Of a DNA stretch of 64,000 bases, positions 1 through 12,850 are shown piece after piece; positions within the stretch are counted from its first letter, which is position 1, and each line of letters starts with the position of its first letter. The notes under the pieces were generated by a model that saw only the letters and a list, made by a program, of their open reading frames with translations, had not been told where the DNA came from and made no database searches. The DNA is from Limnephilus marmoratus (taxonomy: Eukaryota > Arthropoda > Insecta > Trichoptera > Limnephilidae), in the NCBI GenBank assembly GCA_917880885.1, contig OU862927.1, positions 39,893,571 through 39,957,570 on the forward strand, written 5' to 3'. Made by a program: the position numbers and the translations under genes.

Positions 1-125
1 CTTTTTGCAATTTTTAACCCCCCCCCCCCCCCTTCCCGGTCACTAAAAACCTAAGCCCGCCGCCGCTCATTTGTACCAAGCGTGGTATTTTGAAGATGGG
101 ATTTTAGTATGGGTACGTTCCCTTA
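1..125 (+). mobile_element. MITE fragment, right part, cut by window start
   Basis: A poly-C tract followed by sequence nearly identical to the MITE at 51699-51851, ending in the same terminal word GTACGTTCCC plus TTA. The left half lies outside the window. No coding sequence. Confidence 0.6.
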
Positions 126-469
126 GCTCATCGAGGGGATAGAGCGGTGATTGGCTAAAAATACATGACGTAGTTGAAGTCCATGTTTCACGGTAGATTT
201 GAATTAACTGCAATACAAGTGGCAACTTCTAGCTATTTACTGTTTAACTTCAAGCTAGGTCAAACGTTCGAAATTTTGAAAGCGGCGTGATGAGTTTTTT
301 TTTCGAAAAAGGCCTGTATGAGCTAACCATGTTAAACGCATTTTCTACGAACCTTGGGTATCACAGTACGAAAAAATATTAACTCGACTAAACATTCGAA
401 AATGCTTGACATTTTCAAATTTTGATTCGTTCATTAATTTTCAAAAGTGGTGTTTTCGAAAATATATCA
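126..469. other. No recognised feature
   Basis: AT-rich sequence without a credible exon, RNA gene or recognised repeat on either strand. Confidence 0.5.
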
Positions 470-2347
470 GGGCGTTTACCAAAAAAAATGACCGTTACGT
501 AATGGAATTCCACCAACAAAAAAATTTTTTTTAGTAACTAACGATTTTTTATTGAGTTAATAATATATCTAACTTCGTAAAAATAATAAATATAAATAAG
601 AAAAGTCTACTATTTAGCGGGAAATCAATGTTTTAATGAAGTACAGGTGGTGCGAAGTTCCATTACGTCACAAACTTTAGGTAAGATTTAAGTAAAATTC
701 TGTGGAAATTTTAATTAATTATTTATTAAACTATCATTTAAATTAAACAGTCTTCAAAAAACACATAACTTAAGATAGGTAATTAAATTAAAATATATCT
801 TTTCAATAAAACTATTCCACAACGCTACTATATGGTAAATTCAATGGCACAATTTAGTCTTTACTTTGGCATTTTTGTTTTAAAGTAATATAATTTTAAA
901 TGTATACAGATAATAAAATTATCATGTTTTTTATAAATCTAATCTTTGAGCATTATTCTAAACAAATTAATATAAAAAAGTTAAATCTTTTATCGCATCA
1001 CAATAGGACAAGTGACGTTAATGGAAAAGACGTCACGGTTTAGGAACTATAAAGGTAGGTTTACATTCTGCACAATTTTAAGAACAATTTGCATTATAAA
1101 TTTATAATTTAAATAGTTAGTAAGTTTACCACATAAATTCAACCATAAGTTTTAAGATAACCAATTTAATTAAATATTTTTCATAACATCACTTCTAGCC
1201 AACGAAGTCTCTGATGGTTCAAGTTAGTTATAAGCTTATGAATTCGAAACCTTTATTTGAAATTGATTTCGTAGTTTTTTTCCAATTTTTTTAACGCCAT
1301 ACTGACGTAACTAATAACTGAATAACGAAAGAGACTTTACCGAGATACCTCTCCCCAGGATTATTTTCAGAAATAAACTGTAAATAAAAACTTAATTCCT
1401 ACTTTCAATAGACTTAAAAATAAAATAAAAATAATATGACAAAACATAAAAACCAGCAGTAGTTACTATATATAGAATTAAATAAATCATTTGGCACAAT
1501 GTAAACCATGCTTAATAATTATGCCATTACGTCACATTTTGCGTTCCACTAGTACATCACGTCGCGTTTTGGATGTGACGTATGATGCCGGAATAGAAAC
1601 AAACTCAAAAAGCACTTATTTTTAAGACCGATTTCACTAATTGGCATATTTAATCATATTCTACATGACTTAAGTAATTAACCTTCAAATGCTGTTAGTA
1701 AAATCTTTATTACTTACCAACAAAAACCAAGTTCGTAGTGGAAAATAAAAACAGCACAACGTGACGCCCAACCACTCGGCGTGTCACAGAAGCCACAGAA
1801 GACATACACTGCGGCTCAAAACTAAGATGGCGATTGTTTATAGTGCAAATGTTGCCATTTATCAAAATAAACCGATTCCCACCATGATTTTGAAGGTAAT
1901 TTTTCGTTTAAAATCGATTTATTGTTGTAGCGTTGCGGAATTTTCCACCTACATCATTTTTAGGCACAGAATAAAACAGATGTTTTTATTATTTTGAACT
2001 CTACTCTGCTAAAAGTAATATATGTTAATGAATTTGGAACATATGACCATTTAAATTAACACAAAATGTAAAACAGGGACTGGGTAAACATTAATATTAT
2101 GCGTTCGGAATTTTGCAAGAGTAGGGTAGGACACTCAAAAAATCGACTCTCTTCTAACTTATTTGACGAATATTTATGTTAATTATATGTATTTTATGGT
2201 TTTTGCTATGTAAATAATTAGTTTTATAAATTATTTTATAGGACTTATTTTAAGAAACATGTTCTAAAATTATTAACCTATAGAATATCTTGTTGAAAGT
2301 CGTAAGACACGTCATTTTCGAGTGGTCAATTTTTTTGGTAAACGCCC
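470..2347. mobile_element. Candidate non-autonomous TIR element
   Basis: The ends are 24-bp inverted repeats (470-493 against 2324-2347) starting GGGCGTTTACC and differing at one position. Both ends are flanked by ATCA (466-469 and 2348-2351), a possible 4-bp target duplication. The interior is AT-rich, with no open frame resembling a transposase; the longest frame, near 1761-1997, matches nothing I recognise. The superfamily cannot be assigned from the ends. A chance ATCA match is possible, so the element call rests mainly on the 24-bp repeat. Confidence 0.5.
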
Positions 2348-2639
2348 ATCATTACCAAAATGTTTCGAATTTTGACTTTTGACTGGGCACTTACGACATT
2401 TGTTTTGTGTGACAAATGTATTTTATAATTTGTATTTGAAATTTAAAAAATGGTTAAAATATTGCATTTCAAATACACGACTTGAAAGTATTTTGTATTT
2501 CGTATTTTAAATACATGCGATAAAGTATTTTGTAATTTGTATTTTAATTACTTACAGCAAGGCATGTATTTTGTCCAGCCCTGCCATGAAGTCAGTTGAC
2601 AGTTACGGTTAGGCGTGGGCGTTATTTAAAATTGCAAGT

Positions 2640-3635
2640 AGTTAAGCAAGGATCATACTGAGCAGACGCAACGCCACGCAACGTTCCTGTACCGTTCACA
2701 CTGGCCAGACGTACGTACGCGTCTCTGTGACCACGTGACAAGGGGTCTGTGGTTGTGCGCAGGCGCGTTTGATTTGACACATTTGACATTTATTTTTTAG
2801 GTTATGTTTATGTGATTCTCTTAGCAGATGACAGCTTTGCCATATCTTGAAAGTGTATTTGAAGATGATTTGCTACGATTATTATTGTTAAATCAATATT
2901 CTCGTAAAAAGAAAAAAAGTGAGAAGTATTTGGGTCCACAACATTAACAAACAAAGACAAATGTTTGGAGAGTTCCATACTTTAGTAAAGGAACTAGAAT
3001 CTGATGACGGACGATTCTTCATGTACTTCCGTATGAGTAAAGTGGTATTTGAAGAGCTTCACAGCATAATTGAATTATTGAATATGACATAAAAAAAGAA
3101 AACACACATCTTCGAAAGTCAATTGGGACCAAAGAAAGATCTAAAGTTTGATTGACATTCATTATAGGGGTATAATATTGAAAATCATGCCATAAATGGC
3201 TGAAATTTCTTCCTAAGTTGCACTGCGTATGCAGAATCTCTATAATCCTGTAATTTGATTTTATAAATAACTTCGTGCCGTCTAAAAGCTTCAATAAACT
3301 GTTCGTCATCCATTTTTTAATAATATCTGTCAAAAAAAACAACCATAGATATAGCGAAAACAACGTTAGATGCTCAGATAACACCAAAAAGATGTAAAAT
3401 CATCTCGTAGTAGGCGTGACCATACCCCCTCCACCTTCCACATGGCCCACGCCGATCTGGCTGCGGCAGGTCCGAGTAGCGTAGGGGGCGTCGGTTTGCA
3501 TTGCGTGGGGCTAGTATGTTTCTAAAGCACCCGTTTCCATAGAAAATGTGTGGATGGTAAGCAGTCCAGATATGGAAATGGTGACGTCTACCCACGTGGC
3601 GTGGCGTTGCGTGGGCTCAGTGTGGCCTTACCTTT
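2640..3635 (+). mobile_element. Decayed PIF/Harbinger DNA transposon
   Basis: Inverted repeats built on ACTGAGC then ACGCAACGCCACGC lie near 2650-2680 and, reversed, near 3590-3630. The interior encodes a fragment of Harbinger transposase in broken frames (see next entry). About 1 kb is left of an element that is usually several kb, so it is internally deleted and probably immobile. The exact ends and target duplication are not clear. Confidence 0.6.
2828..3091 (+). pseudogene. Harbinger transposase N-terminal fragment (broken)
   Basis: The first frame starts at 2828 (MTALPYLESVFEDDLLRLLL) and stops near 2947. A second frame to 3091 contains EFHTLVKELESDDGRFF followed by MYFRMS, the F-YFRMS signature found near the N terminus of PIF/Harbinger (HARBI1-type) transposases. 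The catalytic DDE core is absent and the frame ends in a stop. It is a dead fragment inside the 2640-3635 element. The family assignment comes from the motif alone. Confidence 0.6.
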
Positions 3636-3884
3636 ATTTTTGTAGCATTGCTACGGGCACACATGCTCATTTGAAGCCAAAGAGCATGCTACCTAGTAGC
3701 AATTGTTACCTTGTAGCATGTGTGTCAGTGACGTTGCTAGTAATGAGCATGCTCATTTCAAGCCGAATGAGCTTGCTCACATAAATATACAAACCACCCA
3801 CGGTATGATGTAGCCTTCCATATAGTATCAGTAATACCAACATAATAAAATGACAATAATCATTACAAATTGCATATGGTGAAG

Positions 3885-4087
3885 CGTTGTGTTTAAATAC
3901 GAAAGCAAATTTTCAATTTACGTAACTAAAATTAAAAATGTAACATTTTCAACTTCCCCGAATGCAAATAGTTGTCTTTTATGGTAATTAAGAAGAAGGG
4001 TGAAATGCAGAATACGCCAATGTCGGGGAATTTAATAAAAATGCACTTTCTAGATGAGAAAAGTGTGTAGAAACTCATTAAAAAAAG
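3885..4087 (+). repeat. Fold-back element arm, cut by assembly gap
   Basis: This stretch is the reverse complement of parts of 41020-41460. It includes the word GCAGAATACGCCAATGTC, which also occurs at 40283 and, inverted, near 41100. The copy runs into the gap, so the rest of the element is missing here. Confidence 0.6.
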
Positions 4088-4287
4088 NNNNNNNNNNNNN
4101 NNNNNNNNNNNNNNNNNNNNNNNNNNNNNNNNNNNNNNNNNNNNNNNNNNNNNNNNNNNNNNNNNNNNNNNNNNNNNNNNNNNNNNNNNNNNNNNNNNNN
4201 NNNNNNNNNNNNNNNNNNNNNNNNNNNNNNNNNNNNNNNNNNNNNNNNNNNNNNNNNNNNNNNNNNNNNNNNNNNNNNNNNNNNNNN
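4088..4287. other. Assembly gap (200 N)
   Basis: Exactly 200 undetermined bases, probably a placeholder length. Fold-back sequence lies on the left and satellite on the right, so the gap sits at a repeat boundary. Open frames drawn across it have no meaning. Confidence 1.
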
Positions 4288-7200
4288 CAAGTCCTAAAAC
4301 GTTGTTTTTTTAAAGAATTCTTCTATAGGGAGATTTTGTGGTTGATTCGTGTACAGACCATGATACTTAGTAAGAATAAAAAATTTCGGTCGTTTTGGTG
4401 CCATAGGGCCAAAGTTATGACCTACCCCAAGTGTAGAAACGACCGACCCCAAGTGCTATGACGATGATTTATTTTAAATTATTCTTTCGGCAGATTTTTT
4501 AATTGATTCGTGTACAGATCGTTAGAGACCATGATTCTTAGTAAGAATCCAAAATTTCAGTCGGTTTGGTAGCATAGGGCTGAAGTTATGACCGACCCCA
4601 AATGCTTAAACGATGATTTTTTTGAAAAATTATTCTTTCGCATATTCGTGTACAGACCATGATTCTTAGTAAGCATAAAAAATTTCGATCGTTTTGGTGC
4701 CATAGGGCAAAAGTTATGACCTACCCCAAGTGTAGAAACGACCGACCCCAAGTGCTATGACGATGATTTATTTTAAATTATTCTTTGGGCAGATTTTTTT
4801 TTTGATTCGTGTACAGACCATGATTCTTAGTAAGAATCCAAAATTTCAGTCGGGTCGGTAGCATAGGGCCGAAGTTATGACCGACCCCAAATGCTTAAAC
4901 GATGATTTTTTTTGAAAAATTATTCTTTCGCAGATTCGTGTATAGACCATGATTCTTAGTAAGAATCCAAAATTTCAGTCAGTTCGGTATCATAGGGCCG
5001 AAGTTATCGCCGACTCCAAGTGTAGAAACGATCAAACCGAAGTGCTTAAACGGCCAACCCCAAGTCCTAAAACGTTGTTTTTTTAAAGAATTCTTCTATA
5101 GGGAGATTTTGTGATTGATTCGTGTACAGACCATGATACTTAGTAAGAATCAAAAATTTCGGTCGTTTTGGTGCCATAGGGCCAAAGTTATGACCGACCC
5201 CAAATGCTTAAACGATAATTTTTTTGAAAAATTATTCTTTCGCAGATTCGTGTACAGACCATGATTCTTAGTAAGAATAAAAAATTTCGGTCGTTTTGGT
5301 GCCATAGGGCAAAAGTTATGACCTACCCCAAGTGTCGAAACGACCGACCCCAAGTGCTATGACGATGATTTATTTTAAATTATTCTTTCGGCAGATTTTT
5401 TTATTGATTCGTGTACAGACCATGATTCTTAGTAAGAATCCAAAATTTCAGTCGGGTCGGTAGCATAGGGCCGAAGTTATGACCGACCCCAAATGCTTAA
5501 ACGATGATTTTTTTCAAAAATTATTCTTCGCAGATTCGTGTACAGACCATGATTCTTAGTAAGAATCCAAAATTTCAGTCAGTTCGGTAGCATAGGGCCG
5601 AAGTTATCGCCGACCCCAAGTGTAAAAACGATCAAACCCAAGTGCTTAAACCGCCAACCCCAAGTCCTAAAACGTTGTTTTTTAAAAGAATTCTTGTATA
5701 TGCAGATTTTGTGATTGATTCGTGTACAGACCATGATACTTAGTAAGAATAAAAAATTTCAGTCGGTTTGGTAGCATAGGGCTAAAGTTATGACCGACCC
5801 CAAAAGCTTAAACGATGAGTTTTTTGAAAAAATTATTCTTTAGCAGATTCGTGTACAGACCATGATTCTGAGTAAGAATAAAAAATTTCGGTCGTTTTGG
5901 TGCCATAGGGCAAAAGTTATGACCTACTCCAAGTGTAGAAACGACCGACCCCAAGTGCTATGACGATGATTTATTTTAAATTATTCTTTCGGCAGATTTT
6001 TTGATTGATTCGTGTCAAGACCATGATTCTTAGTAAGAATCCAAAATTTCAGTCGGGTCGGTAGCATAGGGCCGAAGTTATGACCGACCCCAAATGATTA
6101 AACGATGATTGTTTGAAATTTTTTTCTTTCGACAGATTTTTTGATTGATTCGTGTACAGACAATGATTATGAGTAATAATCCAAAATTTCAGTTGGTTCT
6201 GATCTATAGGGCCGAAGTTATGACCGACCCCAAATGCTTGAAATGATTTTTTTGAAAAATTATTCTTTCGGCAGATTTTTGGTTTGACTCGTGTACAGAT
6301 CGTTAGAGACCATGATTCTTAGTAAGAATCCAAAATTTCAGTCGGTTTGGTAGCATAGGGCTAAAGTTATGACCGACCCCAAATGCTTAAACGATGAGTT
6401 TTTTGAAAAATTATTCTTTCGCAGATTCGTGTACAGACCATGATTCTGAGTAAGAATAAAAAATTTCGGTCGTTTTGGTGCCATAGGGCAAAAGTTATGA
6501 CCTACTCCAAGTGTAGAAACGACCGACCCCAAGTGCTATGACGATGATTTATTTTAAATTATTCTTTCGGCAGATTTTTTGATTGATTCGTGTCAAGACC
6601 ATGATTCTTAGTAAGAATCCAAAATTTCAGTCGGGTCGGTAGCATAGGGCCGAAGTTATGACCGACCCCAAATGATTAAACGATGATTGTTTGAAATTTT
6701 TTTCTTTCGACAAATTTTTTGATTGATTCGTGTACAGACAATGATTATGAGTAATAATCCAAAATTTCAGTTGGTTCTGATCTATAGGGCCGAAGTTATG
6801 ACCGACCCCAAATGCTTGAAATGTTTTTTTTGAAAAATTATTCTTTCGGCAGATTTTTGGTTTGACTCGTGTACAGATCGTTAGAGACCATGATTCTTAG
6901 TAAGAATCCAAAATTTCAGTCGGTTTGGTAGCATAGGGCTAAAGTTATGACCGACCCCAAATGCTTAAACGATGAGTTTTTTGAAAAATTATTCTTTCGC
7001 AGATTCGTGTACAGACCATGATTCTGAGTAAGAATAAAAAATTTCGGTCGTTTTGGTGCCATAGGGCAAAAGTTATGACCTACTCCAAGTGTAGAAACGA
7101 CCGACCCCAAGTGCTATGACGATGATTTATTTTAAATTATTCTTTCGGCAGATTTTTTAAATTGATTTGTGTACAGACCATGATTCTTAGTAAGAATCCA

Positions 7201-10200
7201 AATCGATTTTTTGGTTGATTCATGTACAGACCATGATTTTGAGTAAAAATTCAAAATTTCAGTTTGTTCTGTTCTGTAGGGCCGAAGTTATGACCGACCC
7301 AAGTGCTTAAACCGCCGACCCCAAGTGCTAAAATGATGATTTTTTTTTTAAATTATTCTTTCGGCAGATTTTGTCATTGATTCGTGTACAGACCATGATT
7401 CTTAGTAAGAATCCAAAATTCAGTCGGTTCGGTAGCATAGGGCCGAAGTAATCGCCGACCCCAAGTGTAGAAACGATCAAACCCAAGTGCTTAAACCGCC
7501 AACTCCAAGTCCTAAAACGTTGTTTTTTTAAAGAATTCTTCTATAGGGAGATTTTGTGATTGATTCGTGTACAGACCATGATACTTAGTAAGAATAAAAA
7601 ATTTCGGTCGTTTTGGTGCCATAGGGCCAAAGTTATGACCGACCCCAAGTGTAGAAACGACCGACCCCAAGTGCTATGACGATGATTTATTTAAAATTAT
7701 TCTTTCGGCAGATTTTTTGATTGATTCATGTACAGACCATGATTTTCAGTAAGAATCCAAAATTTAAGTTGGTTCTGAAATATGGGGCCGAAGTTATGAC
7801 CGACCCCAAATGCTTATCGAAGATTTTTTTAAAAAAAATATTCTTTCGGCAGATTTTTCAATTGATTCATGTACAGACCATGTACCATTTGTAGTAAGAA
7901 TCAAAAATTTCAGTTGGTTCTGTTCTATAGGGCCGAAGTTATGACCGACCCCAAGTGCTAAAACAATAATTTTATAAAAAAATTATTCTTTCAGTAAATT
8001 TTTTGATTGATTTGTGTACAGACCATGATTTTGAGACATATTTTATTTTATTTTTTCATATTCATATTTAACTCCGACCCCAAGTGCTATGACAATGATT
8101 TTTTTTTTTAATTATTTTTTCACCAGATTTTTTACATTGATTTGTGTACAGACCATGATTCTTAGTAAGAATCCAAATCGATTTTTTGGTTGATTCATGT
8201 ACAGACCATGATTTTGAGTAAAAATCCAAAATTTCAGTTTGTTCTGTTCCATAGGGCCGAAGTTATGACCAACCCAAGTGCTTAAACTGCCGTCCCCAAG
8301 TGCTAAAATGATGATTTTTTTTTTTAATTACTCTTTCGGCAGATTTTTTGATTGAATCGTGTAGAGACCATGATTCTTAGTAAGAATCCAAAATTTCAGT
8401 CGGTTTGGTAGCATAGGGCTGAAGTTATGACCGACCCCAAAAGCTTAAACGATGATTTTTTTGAAAAATTATTCTTTCGGCAGATTTATTGATTGATTCA
8501 TGTACAGACCATGATTTTCAGTAAGAATCGAAAATTTCAGTTGGTTCTGATCCATAGGGCCGAAGTTATGACCGACCCCAAATGCTTAAACGATGATTTT
8601 TTTGAAAAAAATATTCTTTCGGCAGATTTTTTAATTGATTCATGTACAGACCATGTTCCATTTTTAGTAAGAATCAAATTTTCAGTTGGTTCTGTTCTAT
8701 AGGGCCGAAGTTATGACCGACCCCAAATGCTTAAACGATGATTTTTTGAAAATTTTTTCTTTCGACAGATTTTTTGATTGATTCGTGTACAGACCATGAT
8801 TATGAGTAATAATCCAAAATTTCAGTTGGTTCTGATCCATAGGGCCGAAGTTATGACCGACCCCAAATGCTTAAACGATGATTTTTTTGAAAAATTATCC
8901 TTTCGCAGATTCGGGTACAGACCATGATTCTTAGTAAGAATCCAAAATTTCAGTCGGTTCGGTAGCATAGGGCCGAAGTTATCGCCGACCCCAAGTGTAG
9001 AAACGATCAAACCCAAGTGCTTAAACCGCCAACCCCAAGTCCTAAAACGTTGTTTTTTTAAGAATTTTTCTTTTGGGAGATTTTTTGATTGATACGTGTA
9101 CAGACCGTGATTTTCAGTAAGAATCCAAAATTTGAGTTGGTTCTGATATATAGGGCCGAAGTTATGACCGACCGCAAGTGCTAATACCGCCGACCCCAAG
9201 TGCAAAAACGATGATTTTTTTGAAAAATTATTGTTTCGTCAGATTTTTTTATTGATTCATGTACAGACCATGATTTTCAGTAAGAATCCAAAATTGCAGT
9301 TGGTTCTGATCCATAGGGCCGAACGATGATTTTTTTGAAAAATTATTCTTTAGCAGATTCGGGTACAGACCATGATTCTTAGTAAGAATCCAAAATTTCA
9401 GTCGGGTCGGTAGCATAGGGCCGAAGTTATGACCGACCCCAAATGCTTAAACGATGATTTTTTTTTTAAATTATTCTTTCGGCAGATTTTTTTATTGATT
9501 CATGTACAGACCATGATTTTCAGTAAGAATCCAAAATTGCAGTTGGTTCTGATCCATAGGGCCGAACGATGATTTTTTCGAAAAATTATTCTTTAGCAGA
9601 TTCGGGTACAGACCATGATTCTTAGTAAGAATCCAAAATTTCAGTCGGGTCGTTAGCATAGGGCCGAAGTTAAAAATATTCTTTCGGCAGATTTTTTAAT
9701 TGATTCATGTACAGACCATGTTCCATTTTTAGTAAGAATCAAATTTTCAGTTGGTTCTGTTCTATAGGGCCGAAGTTATGACCGACCCCAAATGCTTAAA
9801 CGATGATTTTTTGAAAATTTTTTCTTTCGACAGATTTTTTGATTGATTCGTGTACAGACCATGATTATGAGTAATAATCCAAAATTTCAGTTGGTTCTGA
9901 TCCATAGGGCCGAAGTTATGACCGACCCCAAATGCTTAAACGATGATTTTTTTGAAAAATTATTCTTTCGCAGATTCGGGTACAGACCATGATTCTTAGT
10001 AAGAATCCAAAATTTCAGTCGGTTCGGTAGCATAGGGCCGAAGTTATCGCCGACCCCAAGTGTAGAAACGATCAAACCCAAGTGCTTAAACCGCCAACCC
10101 GAAGTCCTAAAACGTTATTTTTTTAAGAATTTTTCTTTTGGGAGATTTTTTGATTGATACGTGTACAGACCGTGATTTTCAGTAAGAATCCAAAATTTGA

Positions 10201-11645
10201 GTTGGTTCTGATATATAGGGCCGAAGTTATGACCGACCGCAAGTGCTAATACCGCCGACCCCAAGTGCAAAAACGATGATTTTTTTGAAAAATTATTGTT
10301 TCGTCAGATTTTTTTATTGATTCATGTACAGACCATGATTTTCAGTAAGAATCCAAAATTGCAGTTGGTTCTGATCCATAGGGCCGAACGATGATTTTTT
10401 CGAAAAATTATTCTTTAGCAGATTCGGGTACAGACCATGATTCTTAGTAAGAATCCAAAATTTCAGTCGGGTCGGTAGCATAGGGCCGAAGTTATGACCG
10501 ACCCCAAATGCTTAAACGATGATTTTTTTTTTAAATTATTCTTTCGGCAGATTTTTTTATTGATTCATGTACAGACCATGATTTTCAGTAAGAATCCAAA
10601 ATTGCAGTTGGTTCTGATCCATAGGGCCGAACGATGATTTTTTCGAAAAATTATTCTTTAGCAGATTCGGGTACAGACCATGATTCTTAGTAAGAATCCA
10701 AAATTTCAGTCGGGTCGTTAGCATAGGGCCGAAGTTATGACCGACCCCAAATGCTTAAACAATGATTTTATGAAAAAATTTTCTTTCGACAGATTTTTTG
10801 ATTGATTTGTGTACAGACCATGATTATGAGTAATAATCCAAAATTTCAGTTGGTTCTGATCCATAGGGCCGAAGTTATGACCGACCCCAAATGCTTGAAC
10901 GATGATTTTTTTGAAAAATTATTCTTTCGGCAGATTTTTTGATTGATTCATGTACAGACCATGATTTTCAGTAAGAATCCAAAATTTCAGTTGGTTTTGA
11001 AATATGGGGCCGAAGTTATGACCGACCCCAAATGCTTATCGAAGATTTTTTTTAAAAAATTATTCTTTCGGCAGATTTTTTGATTGATTCATGTACAGAC
11101 CATGATTTTCAGTAAGAATCCAAAATTTCAGTTGGTTTTGAAATATGGGGCCGAAGTTATGACCGACCCCAAATGCTTATCGAAGATTTTTTTAAAAAAA
11201 ATATTCTTTCGGCAGATTTTTTAATTGATTCATGTACAGACCATGTACCATTTGTAGTAAGAATCAAAAATTTCAGTTGGTTCTGTTCTATAGGGCCGAA
11301 GTTATGACCGACCCCAAGTGCTTAAACAATAATTTTATAAAAAAATTATTCTTTCAGCAAATTTTTTGATTGATTCGTGTACAGACCATGATTTTGAGAC
11401 ATATTTTATTTTATTTTTTCATATTCATATTTAACTCCGACCCCAAGTGCTATGACAATGATTTTTTTTAAAATTATTTTTTCACCAGATTTTTTACATT
11501 GATTTGTGTACAGACCATGATTCTTAGTAAGAATCCAAAATTTCAGTCGGTTCGGTAACATAGGGCCGAAGTTATGACCGACCCCAAATGCTTAAACGAT
11601 GATTTTTTGAAAAATTATTCTTTCAGCAGATTTTTTGATTAATTC
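4288..11645 (+). repeat. Satellite array, ~130-190 bp monomers with higher-order repeats
   Basis: Dozens of diverged tandem units, each with GTGTACAGACCATGATTCTT, a TAGTAAGAATCCAAAATTTC box, CATAGGGCCGAAGTTATGAC and a T-rich tail. The spacing between GTGTACAG words is about 125-190 bp because of an optional extra block around AAACGATCAAACCCAAGTGC. Longer blocks are themselves repeated: 6283-6860 recurs 578 bp later, and a block near 8650 recurs about 1066 bp later. Short antisense open frames beginning MGSVVSTLG recur once per unit and are by-products of the array, not genes. The array continues at 13839 after a hAT insertion. Confidence 0.93.
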
Positions 11646-11653
11646 GTCTACAG
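11646..11653. repeat. hAT target-site duplication, left
   Basis: GTCTACAG, repeated exactly at 13831-13838 on the other side of the element. Eight base pairs is the hAT hallmark. The word derives from the satellite's GTGTACAG. Confidence 0.9.
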
Positions 11654-11864
11654 CAGTAGCGTAGCGAGGGGGGGGCGGGGGGTGCGGACCGCCCCGGGTG
11701 CCACCCGAGGAAGGGGTGACACTCGAACGTGGAGAAAAAACTTACGAAAGTGCAAAATTGCCGTAAAAAATATTTTACACGTTAATACTGATTGTTATTT
11801 TTCTCTATGGCTTAGTTGGTCGGGGATTCCCGAAAAATGTTTTTTTTGTTCGTAGCTCAGTCGG

Positions 11865-12247
11865 AGGCGTCTACTAATATCTACAGGAATTCCAAAAACT
11901 GAAAAAATCGAACTAATATCTATGAGAATCAAAGTGTTGACGAATATCTACAGCTCAAACTGTTGCTCAGAGGTTGGATTTGCAATTGTGTATAGCATAT
12001 TGGAATAACGTAATATTGCGTATGCAGTTTAAAAAACTTAATTTATGTAACTATGTATGTAAAAATCCCTAATATCGGACTATTGGACACATTTAGCTGA
12101 TTAGTCTAACCTATGCTCTGTAGATATTAGTTCAACCTAAGCTCTGTAGATATTAATCAACACTCTGAAGTTCGTAGATATTAGTTCAACATATGAGCTG
12201 TAGATATTCGTCAGACATACAGGCTGTAGATATTAGTATCTGGAGTC
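11865..12247. mobile_element. MITE nested in hAT copy A, 9-10 bp target duplication
   Basis: The inserted 383 bp begins AGGCGTCTACTAATATCTAC and ends with the inverted form (GTAGATATTAGTATCTGGAG). GCTCAGTCGG lies at both junctions (11855-11864 and 12248-12257). Copy B has a single uninterrupted GCTCTTTCGG at the matching place, which is a natural empty site. The interior repeats the word CTGTAGATATTAGT in both orientations. A 9-10 bp duplication suggests a Mutator-like origin, but no transposase is present to confirm it. Confidence 0.75.
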
Positions 12248-12440
12248 GCTCAGTCGGGGATTTCCCTGAAATATTCCTTGTGTCATTCTAATTTCGTTCG
12301 TATATTGTGATTAACGTAGACTCGTGAAGTGAATTGTTATCTATGGACCGTCGTGAATTAGTCAAGAAGTTATTATTATTGTGTTAGCGCGTCTAATAGT
12401 GCTGAAAGACCAGTTTGAAAAACAAGGCAGGTAGGTGTGA

Positions 12441-12850
12441 ATTTTTAGATACCGTTTTGTAGCGCATGAATAGTTACAGTCGGGACAAGAAAAAGGTTTT
12501 TCATCAATGTGAGTTAGCAATTGCCGTTGTAGTTATTTTTTCGAGAATAAGAATAGTTGCAGTCAGGACATGAAATAGGTTTTTTTCAACTGTCAGTTAA
12601 CGTGTGATTTTTAGATTTCTCTTCATAATACATGAATAGTTGCTGTTTGAACATGAAAAGGGTTTTTCTCCACACTGAGTCAGCAACTGACTTCTTATCT
12701 ATCCCTTTTGTGAACACGAATAGTTACAATCAGGACATGAAAAAGGTTTTTCTCTTCTGTGAATCATACTGTGGACTTTTAAATCTTCGTTTTGAGGACT
12801 TGTATAACTGCATTTAGATCATGAAAACGGTTTTACTCCACTCTGAGTAA
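12441..12850 (-). pseudogene. C2H2 zinc-finger array within hAT copy A (decayed)
   Basis: Read on the - strand, about five 84-bp units encode the classical finger pattern: linker-like EKPFSCPDCNYS segments, CxxC pairs and HxxxH-like tails. The frame is broken by substitutions and small indels, and no open frame spans the array. The linker words (reverse of AAAGGTTTTTC) recur near 12490, 12577, 12655, 12740 and 12825. The same array sits at the same place in copy B, so the finger sequence was already in the ancestral hAT. The source was probably a cellular KRAB-less C2H2 gene. Confidence 0.7.

Noticed and set aside
1761..1997. 78-codon frame in the 470-2347 element
   Set aside because: No motif, AT-biased composition, and no resemblance to a transposase.
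4054..4461. Open frame across the N gap
   Set aside because: Most of it is undetermined bases; joins two unrelated repeats.
4557..10081. Repeated 64-127 codon - strand frames beginning MGSVV/MGLIV
   Set aside because: They recur once per satellite unit and simply translate the repeat; no splice signals or domain.
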